A stretch of 64,000 bases of DNA from Myxococcales bacterium (GCA_013297655.1 JAAFHV010000006.1:1-64000); one strand, 5' to 3'. Shown: positions 26,147 through 35,506, counted from the stretch's first letter. The notes: a model not told the origin generated them from the sequence alone. Numbers and translations: made by a program.

Positions 26147-26233
26147 CCGTTCGCGATCGTTTCACGCTGGAAAAATAGGCACACCGAGCGAGCTTGCGCG
26201 TCACGACCGCGACGCGCCACCCGAGGCGAGAGG

Positions 26234-27142
26234 ATGGACGGGAGACCGAGCGAGCGACCGAGCTCCCGTGTCGTCGCGCTGACGGCGCTCGCCCTCGCGT
26301 GTTTCGCGGGCAACTCTCTCCTCTGTCGCGCCGCTCTTGTCGCGGGTCACATCGACGCGACGAGCTTCACCGTGATTCGGCTCGTGAGCGGCGCGCTCGT
26401 TCTCTCGGTGCTCGCTCGCGGCCGCGCGGTGGACACATCGGCGACCGAGCGCGCACGTTGGGGTTCCGCGCTCGCGCTGTTCGCCTACGCGGCTCCATTT
26501 TCGTTCGCGTATCTCCGCCTCGGAGCCGCGATCGGCGCGCTCGTGCTCTTCGGTTGTGTTCAGGCCACGATGATCGGCGTCGGGATCGCGCGCGGTGAAC
26601 GCCCGAGCGCCCTCGCGTGGGTTGGCATCGCGCTCGCGCTCGGCGGGCTCGCGCTGCTCACTGTGCCTGGAAAAACCGCACCGAACCCGCTCGGAGCCGT
26701 GATGATGGCGATCGCGGGCGCGGCGTGGGGCGTGTACTCGCTGCGTGGGCGCACGTCGAAGGACGACCCCGTCGTCGCCACGTCGGCGAGCTTCTCGCGC
26801 GCGAGCCTACTCGCGTTGGTGCTGGCAGGTGTCGTCCTCCGGTGGTCGTGGTCGAGCGGCTCGTTCATGCCGCCATCGCTCCGTGGGGTGCTCCTCGCGG
26901 TGGTATCCGGAGCGTTCGCATCGGGTGTAGGATACAGCCTTTGGTACGCCGCGCTCCGGCACCTCACCGCGACCCGAGCCGCGGTGTTGCAGCTCCTCGT
27001 CCCGATCGTCGCCGCGGTCCTCGCGGTGCTCTTCCTCGGCGAAACGGCCTCCGCGCGTCTTGTCGGCGCGGGCCTCGCGATCGTCGGAGGAGTAGCGACC
27101 GCCACGCTCGCGCGCCGCGCCGCGCCGCCGGCGCGATCGTGA
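26234..27142 (+). CDS. EamA/DMT-family transporter
   Basis: 302 residues with ten hydrophobic spans in two EamA repeats (first from VVALTALALACFAGNSLLCR, second from PNPLGAVMMAIAGAAWGVYS). It probably exports a small metabolite. It is the second transporter of this superfamily in the window but not a recent copy of that at 18080. No regulator lies beside it; the next gene converges 16 bases away. Confidence 0.9.
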   Translation: MDGRPSERPSSRVVALTALALACFAGNSLLCRAALVAGHIDATSFTVIRLVSGALVLSVLARGRAVDTSATERARWGSALALFAYAAPFSFAYLRLGAAIGALVLFGCVQATMIGVGIARGERPSALAWVGIALALGGLALLTVPGKTAPNPLGAVMMAIAGAAWGVYSLRGRTSKDDPVVATSASFSRASLLALVLAGVVLRWSWSSGSFMPPSLRGVLLAVVSGAFASGVGYSLWYAALRHLTATRAAVLQLLVPIVAAVLAVLFLGETASARLVGAGLAIVGGVATATLARRAAPPARS

Positions 27143-27158
27143 GCCCGCCGCGACCCGC

Positions 27159-27641
27159 TCAGCCGAAGCGTGAATCGAGCTTCCGGAGCTGGCTCGTGAA
27201 GCCCTCTTTTTGCATCTCGGTGGTGGTGTCGTCGTGCATGCGATCGAGCGTGACGACCATGCGAACGCGGTCGCCGACGGGCAGCAGCTCGACGACGATG
27301 TCGGCCTCGTAGCTGGCGACGCCGGGTAGGAAGTCGATGACGTTCCGGAGGACAAGGCGCGACCGGGGCGTGAGCTCCGCGAAGCGCGAGCGGGTCGCGT
27401 GCGACACGGGCGCCCCCATACGCTTCATCTCCGCGATCATCTCGGGGGAGTCCGCGACCATGTCGTAACGGAGGAGGCCGTCGACGCGAGGGTCAATCTC
27501 GTGGACGTCGGCGCGGAATCCCACCGGGCCCCACCACGACTCGAAGCCGTCCTTCGTCGTCCAGAGCGCCCACACGTCTTCGACGGAAGCTCGGTACGTT
27601 CGTTCGATGACGACCTTGGCGCCCTTGGCTGATTCGCTCAT
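27159..27641 (-). CDS. AHSA1/START-like SRPBCC protein
   Basis: 160 residues from ATG 27641. The family pattern is clear: VVIERTYRASVEDVWALWTT, GFESWWGPVGFRADVHEIDP, LVLRNVIDFLPG and VRMVVTLDRMHDDTTTEMQK. These proteins form a hydrophobic pocket and are often encoded next to an ArsR-type regulator, as here (ATGA overlap at 27638-27641). The ligand is unknown; the pair may respond to a small toxic organic compound, which is inference from other ArsR-SRPBCC pairs. Confidence 0.92.
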   Translation of the reverse strand: MSESAKGAKVVIERTYRASVEDVWALWTTKDGFESWWGPVGFRADVHEIDPRVDGLLRYDMVADSPEMIAEMKRMGAPVSHATRSRFAELTPRSRLVLRNVIDFLPGVASYEADIVVELLPVGDRVRMVVTLDRMHDDTTTEMQKEGFTSQLRKLDSRFG

Positions 27642-27991
27642 TTCTCGCTTTTCCTCTCTGCGGCCGCACGCGCGGCGCGCTGTTTTTTCTCGAGCGCGGC
27701 ACCGAACCGGTCCAGGCGCGCCTCCCACAGACTTCGGTACCCGGCGACCCAAGCGTCGAGCTCGCGGAAGGGCTCCGGCCTCAAGGCATAGAGCCGCCGC
27801 GGCCCGTCCGGCCGCATCGACACGAACCCCGCCTCCGTGAGGATGCGAAGGTGCCGAGAGACCCCAGACTGGTGAATCCCGGCCTTCTCCACGACATCCC
27901 CCACCTGCTTCTCGCCGGCGAGGAGCACCTCCACGATGCGACGCCGCGTCGGGTCGGCGAGCGTCTGAAACACGTCGGCATGCATGGACAT
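27638..27991 (-). CDS. ArsR-family transcriptional regulator
   Basis: 117 residues; ATG at 27991 or, two codons later, 27985. The winged helix is DVFQTLADPTRRRIVEVLLA, VGDVVEKAGIHQSGVSRHLR and ILTEAGFVSMRPDGPRRLYA. The metal-binding Cys of ArsR/SmtB are absent, as in the SRPBCC-linked branch. A C-terminal Arg/Lys/Ala/Glu-rich helix follows. It is translationally coupled to the AHSA1 gene and presumably represses this pair through the TGCAT-rich site at its start. Confidence 0.92.
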   Translation of the reverse strand: MSMHADVFQTLADPTRRRIVEVLLAGEKQVGDVVEKAGIHQSGVSRHLRILTEAGFVSMRPDGPRRLYALRPEPFRELDAWVAGYRSLWEARLDRFGAALEKKQRAARAAAERKSEK

Positions 27992-28014
27992 GCATATGCA
28001 CTACCATGCATACG
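27980..28014. promoter_or_regulatory. TGCAT-repeat operator candidate for the ArsR/AHSA1 pair
   Basis: The sequence at the start codon contains three TGCAT and one TGCA steps (27981, 27991, 27997, 28008), forming overlapping inverted repeats such as ATGCATATGCA. It is AT-rich compared with its surroundings. A site for the adjacent ArsR regulator is likely from position. Confidence 0.5.
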
Positions 28015-28126
28015 ACGTCAAGCGCGCGGTCGTGTCCCCACGGCGTGGGGAGCGTTCCTCGCGTAGCAGCCCGCGGCTCGCTCACGGAGAACCGGAGCGA
28101 GACCGGCGAGCCCCTGCGACACGTTG

Positions 28127-28211
28127 CGGAGGAGGAGAGATTCGAACTCCCGGTACCTTGCGATACGGCGGTTTTCAAAACCGCTGCCTTAGACCACTCG
28201 GCCACTCCTCC
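28127..28211 (-). tRNA. tRNA-Ser (anticodon UGA)
   Basis: 85 bases without encoded CCA. Read on the minus strand, the acceptor GGAGGAG pairs with CTCCTCC. The D arm has GGCCGAGTGG and the anticodon stem GCGGT/ACCGC encloses TGA. A long variable arm is present as in class II tRNAs, and the T loop is TTCGAAT with a five-base-pair stem. The discriminator is G. Nothing resembling an integrase or a partial copy of the 3' end lies nearby. Confidence 0.96.
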
Positions 28212-28305
28212 GGACTCGGACCCCGATGTTCTAGCATGCCCCCATCGGGCTGCCGACCATTCCTTCGACGCGAAAGGGGCCCATTTTGCGCCGCGCCGGT
28301 GAGCG

Positions 28306-28677
28306 TCAGAGCGGGCGGAGCTGCTCCTCGAGCGACCGCGTCTTGTCGGTCACCGTGTCTCCCGTATGCAGCGTGGTCTTCCGCTCCACGAGGAGAAGGT
28401 GGCACTCGTGCTCGGCGATCGGGTTATGGCGTACCCCCTTCGGCACGACGAACATCTCCCCTTCGCCGAGCTCGACGACGCTCGCCTCCATCTCGATCCG
28501 CAGGCGCCCTTTCAGCACGAAGAAGAGCTCGTCCTCGTTCTCGTGAGAGTGCCACGAGAGCGAGCCCTGCACCTTGGCGACCTTCACGTACGCGTCGTCG
28601 ACCTCGGCCACGACGCGAGGGGACCAAAGCTCCGAGAGCGACGCCGCGACCTGCGCGGGAGAGGTGACGTTCGACAT
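28306..28677 (-). CDS. Cupin-domain protein
   Basis: 123 residues. The two cupin motifs are seen: SWHSHENEDELFFVLKGRLR (metal-binding His, His, Glu) and MFVVPKGVRHNPIAEHECHL (second His). This is the small single-cupin class, whose members bind a metal and a small ligand and may be isomerases, dioxygenases or sensors. Substrate unknown. It lies alone between the tRNA and a divergent gene. Confidence 0.9.
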   Translation of the reverse strand: MSNVTSPAQVAASLSELWSPRVVAEVDDAYVKVAKVQGSLSWHSHENEDELFFVLKGRLRIEMEASVVELGEGEMFVVPKGVRHNPIAEHECHLLLVERKTTLHTGDTVTDKTRSLEEQLRPL

Positions 28678-28852
28678 CCCACGACGATAACCGACGAAGC
28701 GCGTCGTTGGCGCTAGGCGTTCGAGCGGCCGGAGAACGCGGCGAAACGGAGACCGCGGCGCGGTCGCGGGCGTGAATCTGCGCCAATCGGCGGCCGGCTC
28801 GAACTATGGTGCATCGAGGTCGCGGAGGTCGCGGCTCGTGGAGCTCGTTCGT

Positions 28853-29671
28853 ATGTCACTGCCCTGGGAAACGCTCGCGTCGGTCGATACACCGGACGGA
28901 AAGCTCGACCTCCGTCGTCGTGGCCAAAAAGACTTCCTCATCACGATCGCGGGCCGGGTGCTCATGACGAGCTCGGCGCACAGGTCCGAGGACGCCCTCG
29001 CGAAGCTGGCGTGCGAAGGGCTCCGCGCGAAGCCGAACGTGCGCATGCTCGTGAGCGGGCTCGGCATGGGATACACCCTCCGCGCCGCCCTCGACGAGCT
29101 CGCGCCCGATGCCCACGTGCTCGTCGCGGAGCTCAACCCCGCCGTCATCGAGTGGTGCAAAGGCCCGCTCGCGAGCCTCACCGCCGACGCGGCGAACGAC
29201 CCCCGGGTGACCATTCACGTCGTCGACGTGGCCAAGCGCATCGCGAACGTCGCCAAGAACCCGGAGCGCGCGCGCTTCGACGCGATCGTGCTCGACATGT
29301 ACGAGGGCCCGCAGACCAACATTCGGCCCAACAATCCGCTCTACGGCCCCGCCGCCCTCGTTCGCACCAAGCGCGCGCTCGCGGTAGGCGGCATCTTCGC
29401 GACGTGGTGCGAAGGCCCGTCCGCCGGGTTCGAGCGCGAGCTCCGCGCCGCCGGCTTCTCGTTCCGGATCGAGCGCGCCGGTCACGGAGCGCGCATCCAT
29501 CACGTGTATATTGCACATGCACTCCCGGACCCTGTCGCATTCGCGGAGGAAGGCACGGAAGGCTCGCGCGGGAGAGGGGCTCGCCCCGCCCGCGTTGCTC
29601 CTGCGCCGGCACGGAAGGCTGCCGCTCCACGCCCGTTCCGCCGTGGTCAGCGCCCTCCGAAGAAGCGCTGA
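28853..29671 (+). CDS. Spermidine-synthase-like protein
   Basis: 272 residues from ATG 28853 (GTG 28838 possible). The Rossmann SAM-type fold is seen in MLVSGLGMGYTLRAALDELA, VLVAELNPAVIEWCKGPLAS, RVTIHVVDVA and FDAIVLDMYEGPQ. The polyamine-synthase catalytic DAFD motif is altered to DMYEGPQTN, and no S-adenosylmethionine decarboxylase lies near, so real spermidine synthase activity is doubtful. The C-terminal 45 residues are Arg/Pro/Ala-rich and basic, unlike the family, and may bind nucleic acid. Confidence 0.8.
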   Translation: MSLPWETLASVDTPDGKLDLRRRGQKDFLITIAGRVLMTSSAHRSEDALAKLACEGLRAKPNVRMLVSGLGMGYTLRAALDELAPDAHVLVAELNPAVIEWCKGPLASLTADAANDPRVTIHVVDVAKRIANVAKNPERARFDAIVLDMYEGPQTNIRPNNPLYGPAALVRTKRALAVGGIFATWCEGPSAGFERELRAAGFSFRIERAGHGARIHHVYIAHALPDPVAFAEEGTEGSRGRGARPARVAPAPARKAAAPRPFRRGQRPPKKR

Positions 29672-29704
29672 CGCGCAGAGACACGTTGCGCCCGCGGGGA
29701 CGGG

Positions 29705-30922
29705 TCACGTCGCGCGGGCGAGGGCCTCCAGGCCCGCGCGAACCTTCGCCCCCGCTTCGTGCAGGTCGCTGTCGGCGAGCACGCCGAAGATCTCTTCGCC
29801 GACCTCGAGCGCGCGCGCCGCACGGGATGGGATGTCGCCGTCTTTGCCCCCCGCGAGCATCAACGTCTCTACAGCTCCCGCCACGTCGCCTTCCTCGAGC
29901 TGTGCCCAGGTAGCGTCGTAATAGGCAAATCGATTTCCGGTGTGCTTCGCGCGCTCCAAGATCGTCGCGATACGCTCTCGGTGCCTGTCCAAGAGACCGA
30001 GCGCCCACTCCTTTTCGACCAAGAACGCCGTGCGGGTGGCGTGCCACAGCGACGGCAGCGCAAGGGCCCGATCGGCGAGTCGAAGCGCGTCCTCGTCGCG
30101 ATGCTGCGCGCGAAGAATGCGGGCTCGCGCGAGGATCCCCAGCGCTTCGCCGTCGTCCCCCGGCGCCGCGACGAGACGCTCCACGAGCGCCTCCGCCTCG
30201 TCGAAACGACCTTGCACCGTGTGCAACGTGACGAGGGCAGAGATCACGTTACGGGCGCTGATCGGATAGAGCGTCTCCCACGGGAGGAGCTCGTGATTCG
30301 GGTCCGCGAGGCGCTCGATCGGCGCGCGCGAGAGCTCGATTGCGGCAGCCACGGAGGCGGACGGATCGGCAACTCCGACGAGGGCGGGCAAGGCCTCGAC
30401 TGCCCACTCCACGAGCGCCTTGTCGAGCCACTGTTCGTACCAATCGAAGAACGAAGATCCCTCGAAGACGAACCCCCCGTGCTCCTCGCGCATGTCGGCC
30501 CAAACCTGACCACGCTTCTCGCCGACGAGGACGAGCATGCTCTTGTAGCCGCAACCTTGGTCGGCGAGGAGGAGCGCGCCGCCCCGCCGCGACAGGTTCT
30601 TCATGACGCTGTCGTCGTCCGCCGCGGCGTCGCCCACGAAGGGGTCCGCGAGCGCCCATCTCGCCAGATCGTCGCTCTCCGGAAATGGGCGAAGGCCGTA
30701 ATACGGCCCCGCGCCCGAGCTCGCGATTCGGCCCAGGTAAGCGCGATAGTCGGGAGGAAAGCTCACCCCCGCGCGGCGCTCGTTCTCGACGATCGCCGCC
30801 TCGTCGAGGGTGGGCTCGAGGGCATATTCGTGGCCAGACGCGCCGAACACGTGTCGCCCCTCGTCGATCGCGCGAAGGAGGTCGAGTCGCTTGCGAATCC
30901 GGTCGATGGCATCGTCGTTCAT
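29705..30922 (-). CDS. SMI1/KNR4 (SUKH)-domain protein with TPR-like repeats
   Basis: 405 residues from ATG 30922. The N-terminal SUKH-type domain (about 30-170) shows ERRAGVSFPPDYRAYLGRIA, a GAGPYYGLRPFP turn and GGALLLADQGCGYKSMLVLV. SUKH proteins often give immunity against polymorphic toxins, but many have other roles. The C-terminal half has helical TPR-like pairs (QGRFDEAEALVERLVAAPGD, RDEDALRLADRALAL). No toxin gene is adjacent, so immunity is not supported by context. Confidence 0.82.
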   Translation of the reverse strand: MNDDAIDRIRKRLDLLRAIDEGRHVFGASGHEYALEPTLDEAAIVENERRAGVSFPPDYRAYLGRIASSGAGPYYGLRPFPESDDLARWALADPFVGDAAADDDSVMKNLSRRGGALLLADQGCGYKSMLVLVGEKRGQVWADMREEHGGFVFEGSSFFDWYEQWLDKALVEWAVEALPALVGVADPSASVAAAIELSRAPIERLADPNHELLPWETLYPISARNVISALVTLHTVQGRFDEAEALVERLVAAPGDDGEALGILARARILRAQHRDEDALRLADRALALPSLWHATRTAFLVEKEWALGLLDRHRERIATILERAKHTGNRFAYYDATWAQLEEGDVAGAVETLMLAGGKDGDIPSRAARALEVGEEIFGVLADSDLHEAGAKVRAGLEALARAT

Positions 30923-31090
30923 GTGCGCGCTCTCTCTCCCGTGCCTCGGCGCGGCGATGCGGCGATCGCCGTCGCGCGTCTGCCGTGCCGAGCCCACACG
31001 CAGAAACTACCACTCGACGCGCGCTCGTCTCGTCGCCCGACTGGACGGCAACGGGCCTCTTTCGCGGCGTGAGCTACGCTTGAAGAGCCT

Positions 31091-32020
31091 ATGGCCTTTG
31101 CCGCGCGATCCGCATGTTTTTCCCGGATTTTCGCGACCCTCCTCGTCGCGACGACCTGCGCATGCACGCCGCAAGCGCAGGAGCGCACACCTCCACCTCC
31201 ACCGGTCCTCGAGGCCCCCGTCGCCGCGGCCCTACCCGCCGCGGAGGTCGACCTCGGAGAGGCCTTCCGAGATCGCGCGTCGTACGCAGAGGTCTACATT
31301 CCAGCCCACCTCGCGATTCGACAAGGGCACTACGACCTCGTGGTCCACTTTCACGGTATCCCGAAGCTGCAGGAAGACGCGACCGCGCGCGCGAACGTCT
31401 CGGCCGTGATCGCGAGCGTGAACGTGGGCACTCAATCTGGCCCTTATGGCGCGATCTTCCGCCAGAAGGCCATTTTCCCCGACATGCTCGAGAAGATCGA
31501 AGCGGTCGTGAGGAAGCGCCCGAACCTCGCGAACGTCACGCGGGGCCGCCTCGCCCTCACCGGGTGGAGCTCGGGAGCCGCTGCCGTCACGGCGCTACTT
31601 GCCAATGGCTTCGGCAAAGACGCGGACGCGGTGCTCCTCGCCGATGGTCTCTTCGCGGCTTACGTCGACCCGAAGCGCAAGACCATCTACCAAAAGACAC
31701 TCGAGCCGGTGGCCGACTACGTGGAGCGCGCCAAACGAGGGGAGACCCTGTTCGTGCTCACTCACACGTCGATCCCGACCGACGGCTTCCCCGCGATGCC
31801 CGATACGACCGGCGAGCTATTGAAAATGACCCACCTCGAGAAGAAAGCGCCGAAGAGCGAGAAGGGCCCCTGCAGCTCGAAGGTGCTCTACGAGGTCCAC
31901 GAGGGGAACGCGCACGTCACCGGCTACGACGGCATGCTCGCGGGCGACCATATCTCCCAAATCAAGCACATGGACGAGAGCGAATTTTCCTATCTTCGCG
32001 ATCGCTGGAAGGCCCCTTGA
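31091..32020 (+). CDS. Alpha/beta-hydrolase-like lipoprotein
   Basis: 309 residues with a leader ending at a Cys (VATTCAC), then a Pro-rich linker. The core has VVHFHGIPKLQED (oxyanion-hole His-Gly) and LALTGWSSGAAAV with the nucleophile Ser in G-x-S-x-G form (GWSSG), then a His in HEGNAHVTGYD. A secreted or periplasmic esterase/peptidase-like enzyme is likely, and the substrate is unknown. Its divergent neighbour is the SUKH protein. Confidence 0.72.
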   Translation: MAFAARSACFSRIFATLLVATTCACTPQAQERTPPPPPVLEAPVAAALPAAEVDLGEAFRDRASYAEVYIPAHLAIRQGHYDLVVHFHGIPKLQEDATARANVSAVIASVNVGTQSGPYGAIFRQKAIFPDMLEKIEAVVRKRPNLANVTRGRLALTGWSSGAAAVTALLANGFGKDADAVLLADGLFAAYVDPKRKTIYQKTLEPVADYVERAKRGETLFVLTHTSIPTDGFPAMPDTTGELLKMTHLEKKAPKSEKGPCSSKVLYEVHEGNAHVTGYDGMLAGDHISQIKHMDESEFSYLRDRWKAP

Positions 32021-32039
32021 AGCGAGGGCTACCCGCGCT

Positions 32040-34058
32040 TCAGGGCGGGAGGACCAGCTTGCAAGGGCCAGCGCAGGGGTGAATCACCCTTCCTTCGACC
32101 GAGAGGAACGCGTCCAGTTGGCGCACTGCCTCGTCGGACTTGCGGAGGTAGTCGTGCACCTTGTTCGTGGGGTTCGGCACCGGATCGGCGCTGTTCGCCC
32201 CGAGGCCGAAATCGAACAGCGTGATCGCCGACGTGAGCGACTCGGCCCCCGCCTCGGGAACGCCGAATAGCGGAGTCGCGGCTGGTGCCGTCTGCGAAAT
32301 ACCGAGCGCGCGCGCATGAATGAAGCCCCCGAGCGGCGGCACCGCAGAGTCGCCGAGGCCCACCTGCAAGAGAACGCGCCTGTCGTCCGGCGAGCCGGGA
32401 AACTTTTCCTTCAGCATGTTCGACGCGTACGTGAGCGGATCGATGCGATCGAGCGCCGACTGGAAGCTCGCCGCGAAGGCCTGATCGGAGAGCGAGCTCC
32501 CGAGGACCGAATGCACGATCACGAACAGCGGCGCGAACGGCGCCGCGCGCGGCATCATGTGGGTGAAACCAGCCCCTGTGACGTTCAAGGCGACGCGAGA
32601 GAAGTCGGGGTCCAACGCTCCGAGCACACCCCCGAGGATCGCGCCCTGGCTGATTCCCACGTAGTGGATTCGTGCCGAATCGAAGAGCACCTTCCCTGCC
32701 TCGGGATCACCCTCGCAGGCGCCCTCCCCCGTCGCGGGGCGAGTGAGCTCGGGGAGGTCGAACGCCCCCTTCTTCACCGCCGCCGTGGTCACGATCCAAT
32801 TGGCCATCGCCTGGTGCACACGCTCGGTAAAATCGGTCGTCCGCGCGGGGTCCTCCGAGATGGTCTGCGCGAGCCAATCCCGGTCGGGCACCGACATTCC
32901 TGCCCAATCGATCCCGAAGGTGACCGCCTCGAGGCGATTGCCAATCTCGGTGGCGGGGGCCGAGGTCATTTCGCCCTGATCTCCGAAGAACCCGTGGCCG
33001 TAGGCGATAGCGCGCCCCTTTTGGCACTTGGTCTTGAGCGAGGTGGGCACGTGGACGGAGAAGGCGATGCTCGTGGTGCCCTTTTGCACGACTACCCCTT
33101 TGGCGTCGCGCGAGAGGCGCGCGCCGGGCACGTCGGTCTCGGTGAAGAGCGGCACCTCGATCGTGCCGCGCACGATCTTCCAGGTCGGGCCGGTGCGCGG
33201 CTCGACCCCCGTGACGGTGACCTTGGGGGTGTTCGCGCCGAGCCACGCGAGGGTGAGCTTTCGCACCTCGAGCATGTCGGTCTTGGGGGACTCTTCGCTG
33301 CCGGTCGTGAAATCCCACGCGAGCTGGAGCTCGCTCCGCGCGACGCCGAGCTTCTCGAGGGGGGCGAAGACCTCGGACTCGTAACGATCGCGAATGGCTA
33401 CGAGCGCTGGCTCTTTGGCAGTCTTGTCGCGCAGCTTCGCGAACCCGGGGGCCGCCGGCGCGGGCTCACCGGAGACGAGGAGCACCTTGCGAAAAGCCAC
33501 CACGTAGCGTGTCTTCGCGCGCAGCTTCGTGAACGACCGCAGGGCGACGGATTGGCGCACGGTGCCTTCCCCGTCGTCGAGGCGATTCGATGGCAAATCG
33601 GTATAATGCTCGACGAGCTTGCCGGTGCTCGTGTCGAGGAGCAACGTCGCGGAGTCTTTCGTCGCGCTCGCGCCAGGGTCGCCGTTCACGTTCGGGAGGC
33701 CCTTCGCGATCAACTCTTCGCCAGGGAGCGCGCCGACGATGGAGGCCGCGGTGGAGAAGCCGTCGAAGCGCCCGAGGGGATGAACGTCGGCGACCTTGCC
33801 CGTCTTCGTCTTCACCTCCGACCCACTCGGGACGGCGAGGCGAAACCCGGTCGCGGTAGACGAGTCGGCTACGCGCAGAAAGTCCGACGGATAAGGGAGA
33901 AAACACGCCTCGCCACCGAGGAGCGGTTGGCACCCTTCTGCGATCGTGAGAGCGGCCGGCTCGGGCGGCGTGGGCGTGGGTGTCTCCGAGCACGCGAACG
34001 CGCCGAGAGCGAAGGCAGAGAGATGAACGATTCCAGCTCGGAAGCGGCGCGCCTGCAT
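32040..34058 (-). CDS. Large alpha/beta-hydrolase-like lipoprotein
   Basis: 672 residues from ATG 34058. The leader (IVHLSAFALGAFAC) ends in a lipobox. The N-terminal 300 residues form a beta-rich region (CFLPYPSDFLRV, then TATLLLDTSTGKL-like repeats). The C-terminal half has the hydrolase parts AYGHGFFGDQGEM, YVGISQGAILGGVLGAL (nucleophile Ser in G-I-S-Q-G) and a late region with HARALGISQTA. This is a myxobacterial lipoprotein type without a tested function; lipase or esterase is plausible. It converges with the smaller hydrolase-like lipoprotein at 32020. Confidence 0.72.
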   Translation of the reverse strand: MQARRFRAGIVHLSAFALGAFACSETPTPTPPEPAALTIAEGCQPLLGGEACFLPYPSDFLRVADSSTATGFRLAVPSGSEVKTKTGKVADVHPLGRFDGFSTAASIVGALPGEELIAKGLPNVNGDPGASATKDSATLLLDTSTGKLVEHYTDLPSNRLDDGEGTVRQSVALRSFTKLRAKTRYVVAFRKVLLVSGEPAPAAPGFAKLRDKTAKEPALVAIRDRYESEVFAPLEKLGVARSELQLAWDFTTGSEESPKTDMLEVRKLTLAWLGANTPKVTVTGVEPRTGPTWKIVRGTIEVPLFTETDVPGARLSRDAKGVVVQKGTTSIAFSVHVPTSLKTKCQKGRAIAYGHGFFGDQGEMTSAPATEIGNRLEAVTFGIDWAGMSVPDRDWLAQTISEDPARTTDFTERVHQAMANWIVTTAAVKKGAFDLPELTRPATGEGACEGDPEAGKVLFDSARIHYVGISQGAILGGVLGALDPDFSRVALNVTGAGFTHMMPRAAPFAPLFVIVHSVLGSSLSDQAFAASFQSALDRIDPLTYASNMLKEKFPGSPDDRRVLLQVGLGDSAVPPLGGFIHARALGISQTAPAATPLFGVPEAGAESLTSAITLFDFGLGANSADPVPNPTNKVHDYLRKSDEAVRQLDAFLSVEGRVIHPCAGPCKLVLPP

Positions 34059-34265
34059 GAAGACCCTCGGCGAAATCTGCGCTCGTTTCGAACGCATAGC
34101 CGAGGGTGTACCGGCGCGAACCTCGCTGCAAGCTCGAAGCGTGCGACGCCGATCGCGCGCGCCTCGTCACCGCGGAAAGAGCCAATCACGAGCTGCCCGC
34201 GGTGCCGGTTCGCGACCATCCCATCGCATACGACGGGCGAGAGCGGCTGATGCGCGCGCGGGCGC

Positions 34266-35273
34266 TCAAAACGCGTAACCAACGCCCGCTTGGAACGCGA
34301 GCGTCACGATGAACGGGGTGCCGGTGACGAAGCCGACCTCGAGCGGCTTCGCGACGATGAAGAGCCCCTCGCCGCCCTTGCTCGGCTTGCGGACCTTGCC
34401 CGCTTCGAGCTTCTCGACGGTGGCCGATTGCTCGACGATGTTGATCTCGACGCGGCGGTTCTTCTCGCGGCCTTCCTCGTTGTCGTTCGAGGCGATTGGG
34501 TTCTTCGCGCCGAAGCCCTTCGCCTCGAGCATGCCCTCCGATACCCCCCCGCGCTTCACGAGGTGCTCGCGAACGGCGCGGGCACGAGCGTCGGAGAGCT
34601 TCTCGTTCGCGGCCGCGTCGCCTTCGGAGCTCGCGTGGCCTTCGATCCGGAGCTTCTTGAGCTGAGGATTGCCTTTGATGACCGTCGCGATCTCGGCGAG
34701 CAGAGAGTCGCTCGCGCTCTCGATGACGGCCTCGTTGTGCTTGAACTGGATCTTCTCGCGAATCTCTACTTTGTTCGCGGCGACGACCACCCGCTTCGGC
34801 GCCTCCACGACCGGGACGGCCGACTCTTCGTCGATCTTTTCGAGAGGGAAAAAGCGACCCTCCACGCCGAATCCGAAGTGGGCGCCCGGATCGCCGGCAG
34901 AGAACGGATAGGCAATTCCGCCAAAACCATAGGGCGCGATCGTGAGCTCGCGCCGGCCGAGAGGGATCGCCAAGTCGTACCCGAGGCGCAGCACGGTCGC
35001 CCCGATCGAGCCGTTCGCGAAAGCGAACTTTTGTGTCGCGCCGATCACGAAGCCATCGTGACGACCGCTCACGTGATACCCGCCGTGGAGCTCGAGCGGG
35101 AACTGCACCCCCGTCTGGGAGATGCCATTGGCGCTACCGAACGCGAGCTGCACGCCCACGACGTGCGCTTGCACGTACGCAGGACCGCGCTCGCTCTCGG
35201 CTGCGCGAGCATCTCCGAGGCATCCGAGGGAGACGACGAGCGCGACGAGACCACATCCAAGGAGACGCTTCAT
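34266..35273 (-). CDS. OmpA-family outer-membrane protein
   Basis: 335 residues with a Sec signal peptide (LLGCGLVALVVSLGCLGDARA). Residues 30-160 are strand-rich as in a small barrel (VQAHVVGVQLAFGSANGISQ, APYGFGGIAYPFSAGDPGAH). An OmpA C-terminal, peptidoglycan-binding domain follows (IQFKHNEAVIESASDSLLAE, KKLRIEGHASSEGDAAANEK, AKGFGAKNPIASNDNEEGRE, KNRRVEINIVE). Unusually, about 45 more residues come after it and end in strands with a final Phe (FIVTLAFQAGVGYAF), the signal normally found on the last barrel strand. It tethers the outer membrane to the cell wall. Confidence 0.9.
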   Translation of the reverse strand: MKRLLGCGLVALVVSLGCLGDARAAESERGPAYVQAHVVGVQLAFGSANGISQTGVQFPLELHGGYHVSGRHDGFVIGATQKFAFANGSIGATVLRLGYDLAIPLGRRELTIAPYGFGGIAYPFSAGDPGAHFGFGVEGRFFPLEKIDEESAVPVVEAPKRVVVAANKVEIREKIQFKHNEAVIESASDSLLAEIATVIKGNPQLKKLRIEGHASSEGDAAANEKLSDARARAVREHLVKRGGVSEGMLEAKGFGAKNPIASNDNEEGREKNRRVEINIVEQSATVEKLEAGKVRKPSKGGEGLFIVAKPLEVGFVTGTPFIVTLAFQAGVGYAF

Positions 35274-35506
35274 GACGGTGAACCTCGAGTCGAAGAGGGC
35301 GGCCTCCGCGGCCGTCGCTCCCGATGACGGAGGCTCCCCGTCGTCGTCGCATCGAATTCTTCCGAGACCGCTCCGGCGCTTCGAGTGCCATCGGCCACCT
35401 CACGAGGGGAAGGTGCCCTCGGATCGAGCCCGCCTGCCAGGGTGGCAACTCGAGTGGTCAGGAGGCGTCGTCGATGCGTCCGTACGTCAACTGCTGCTGC
35501 CGGGCC

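Noticed and set aside
28127-28211. tRNA-Ser as an integration site of a mobile element
   Set aside because: No integrase, no partial tRNA copy and no change in base composition on either side.
28853-29671. True spermidine synthase
   Set aside because: The catalytic aspartate motif is altered and no polyamine pathway gene is near; kept as spermidine-synthase-like only.
29705-30922. SUKH protein as a toxin-immunity gene
   Set aside because: No toxin, Rhs or delivery gene is adjacent and the protein has a long TPR part, so immunity is not supported.
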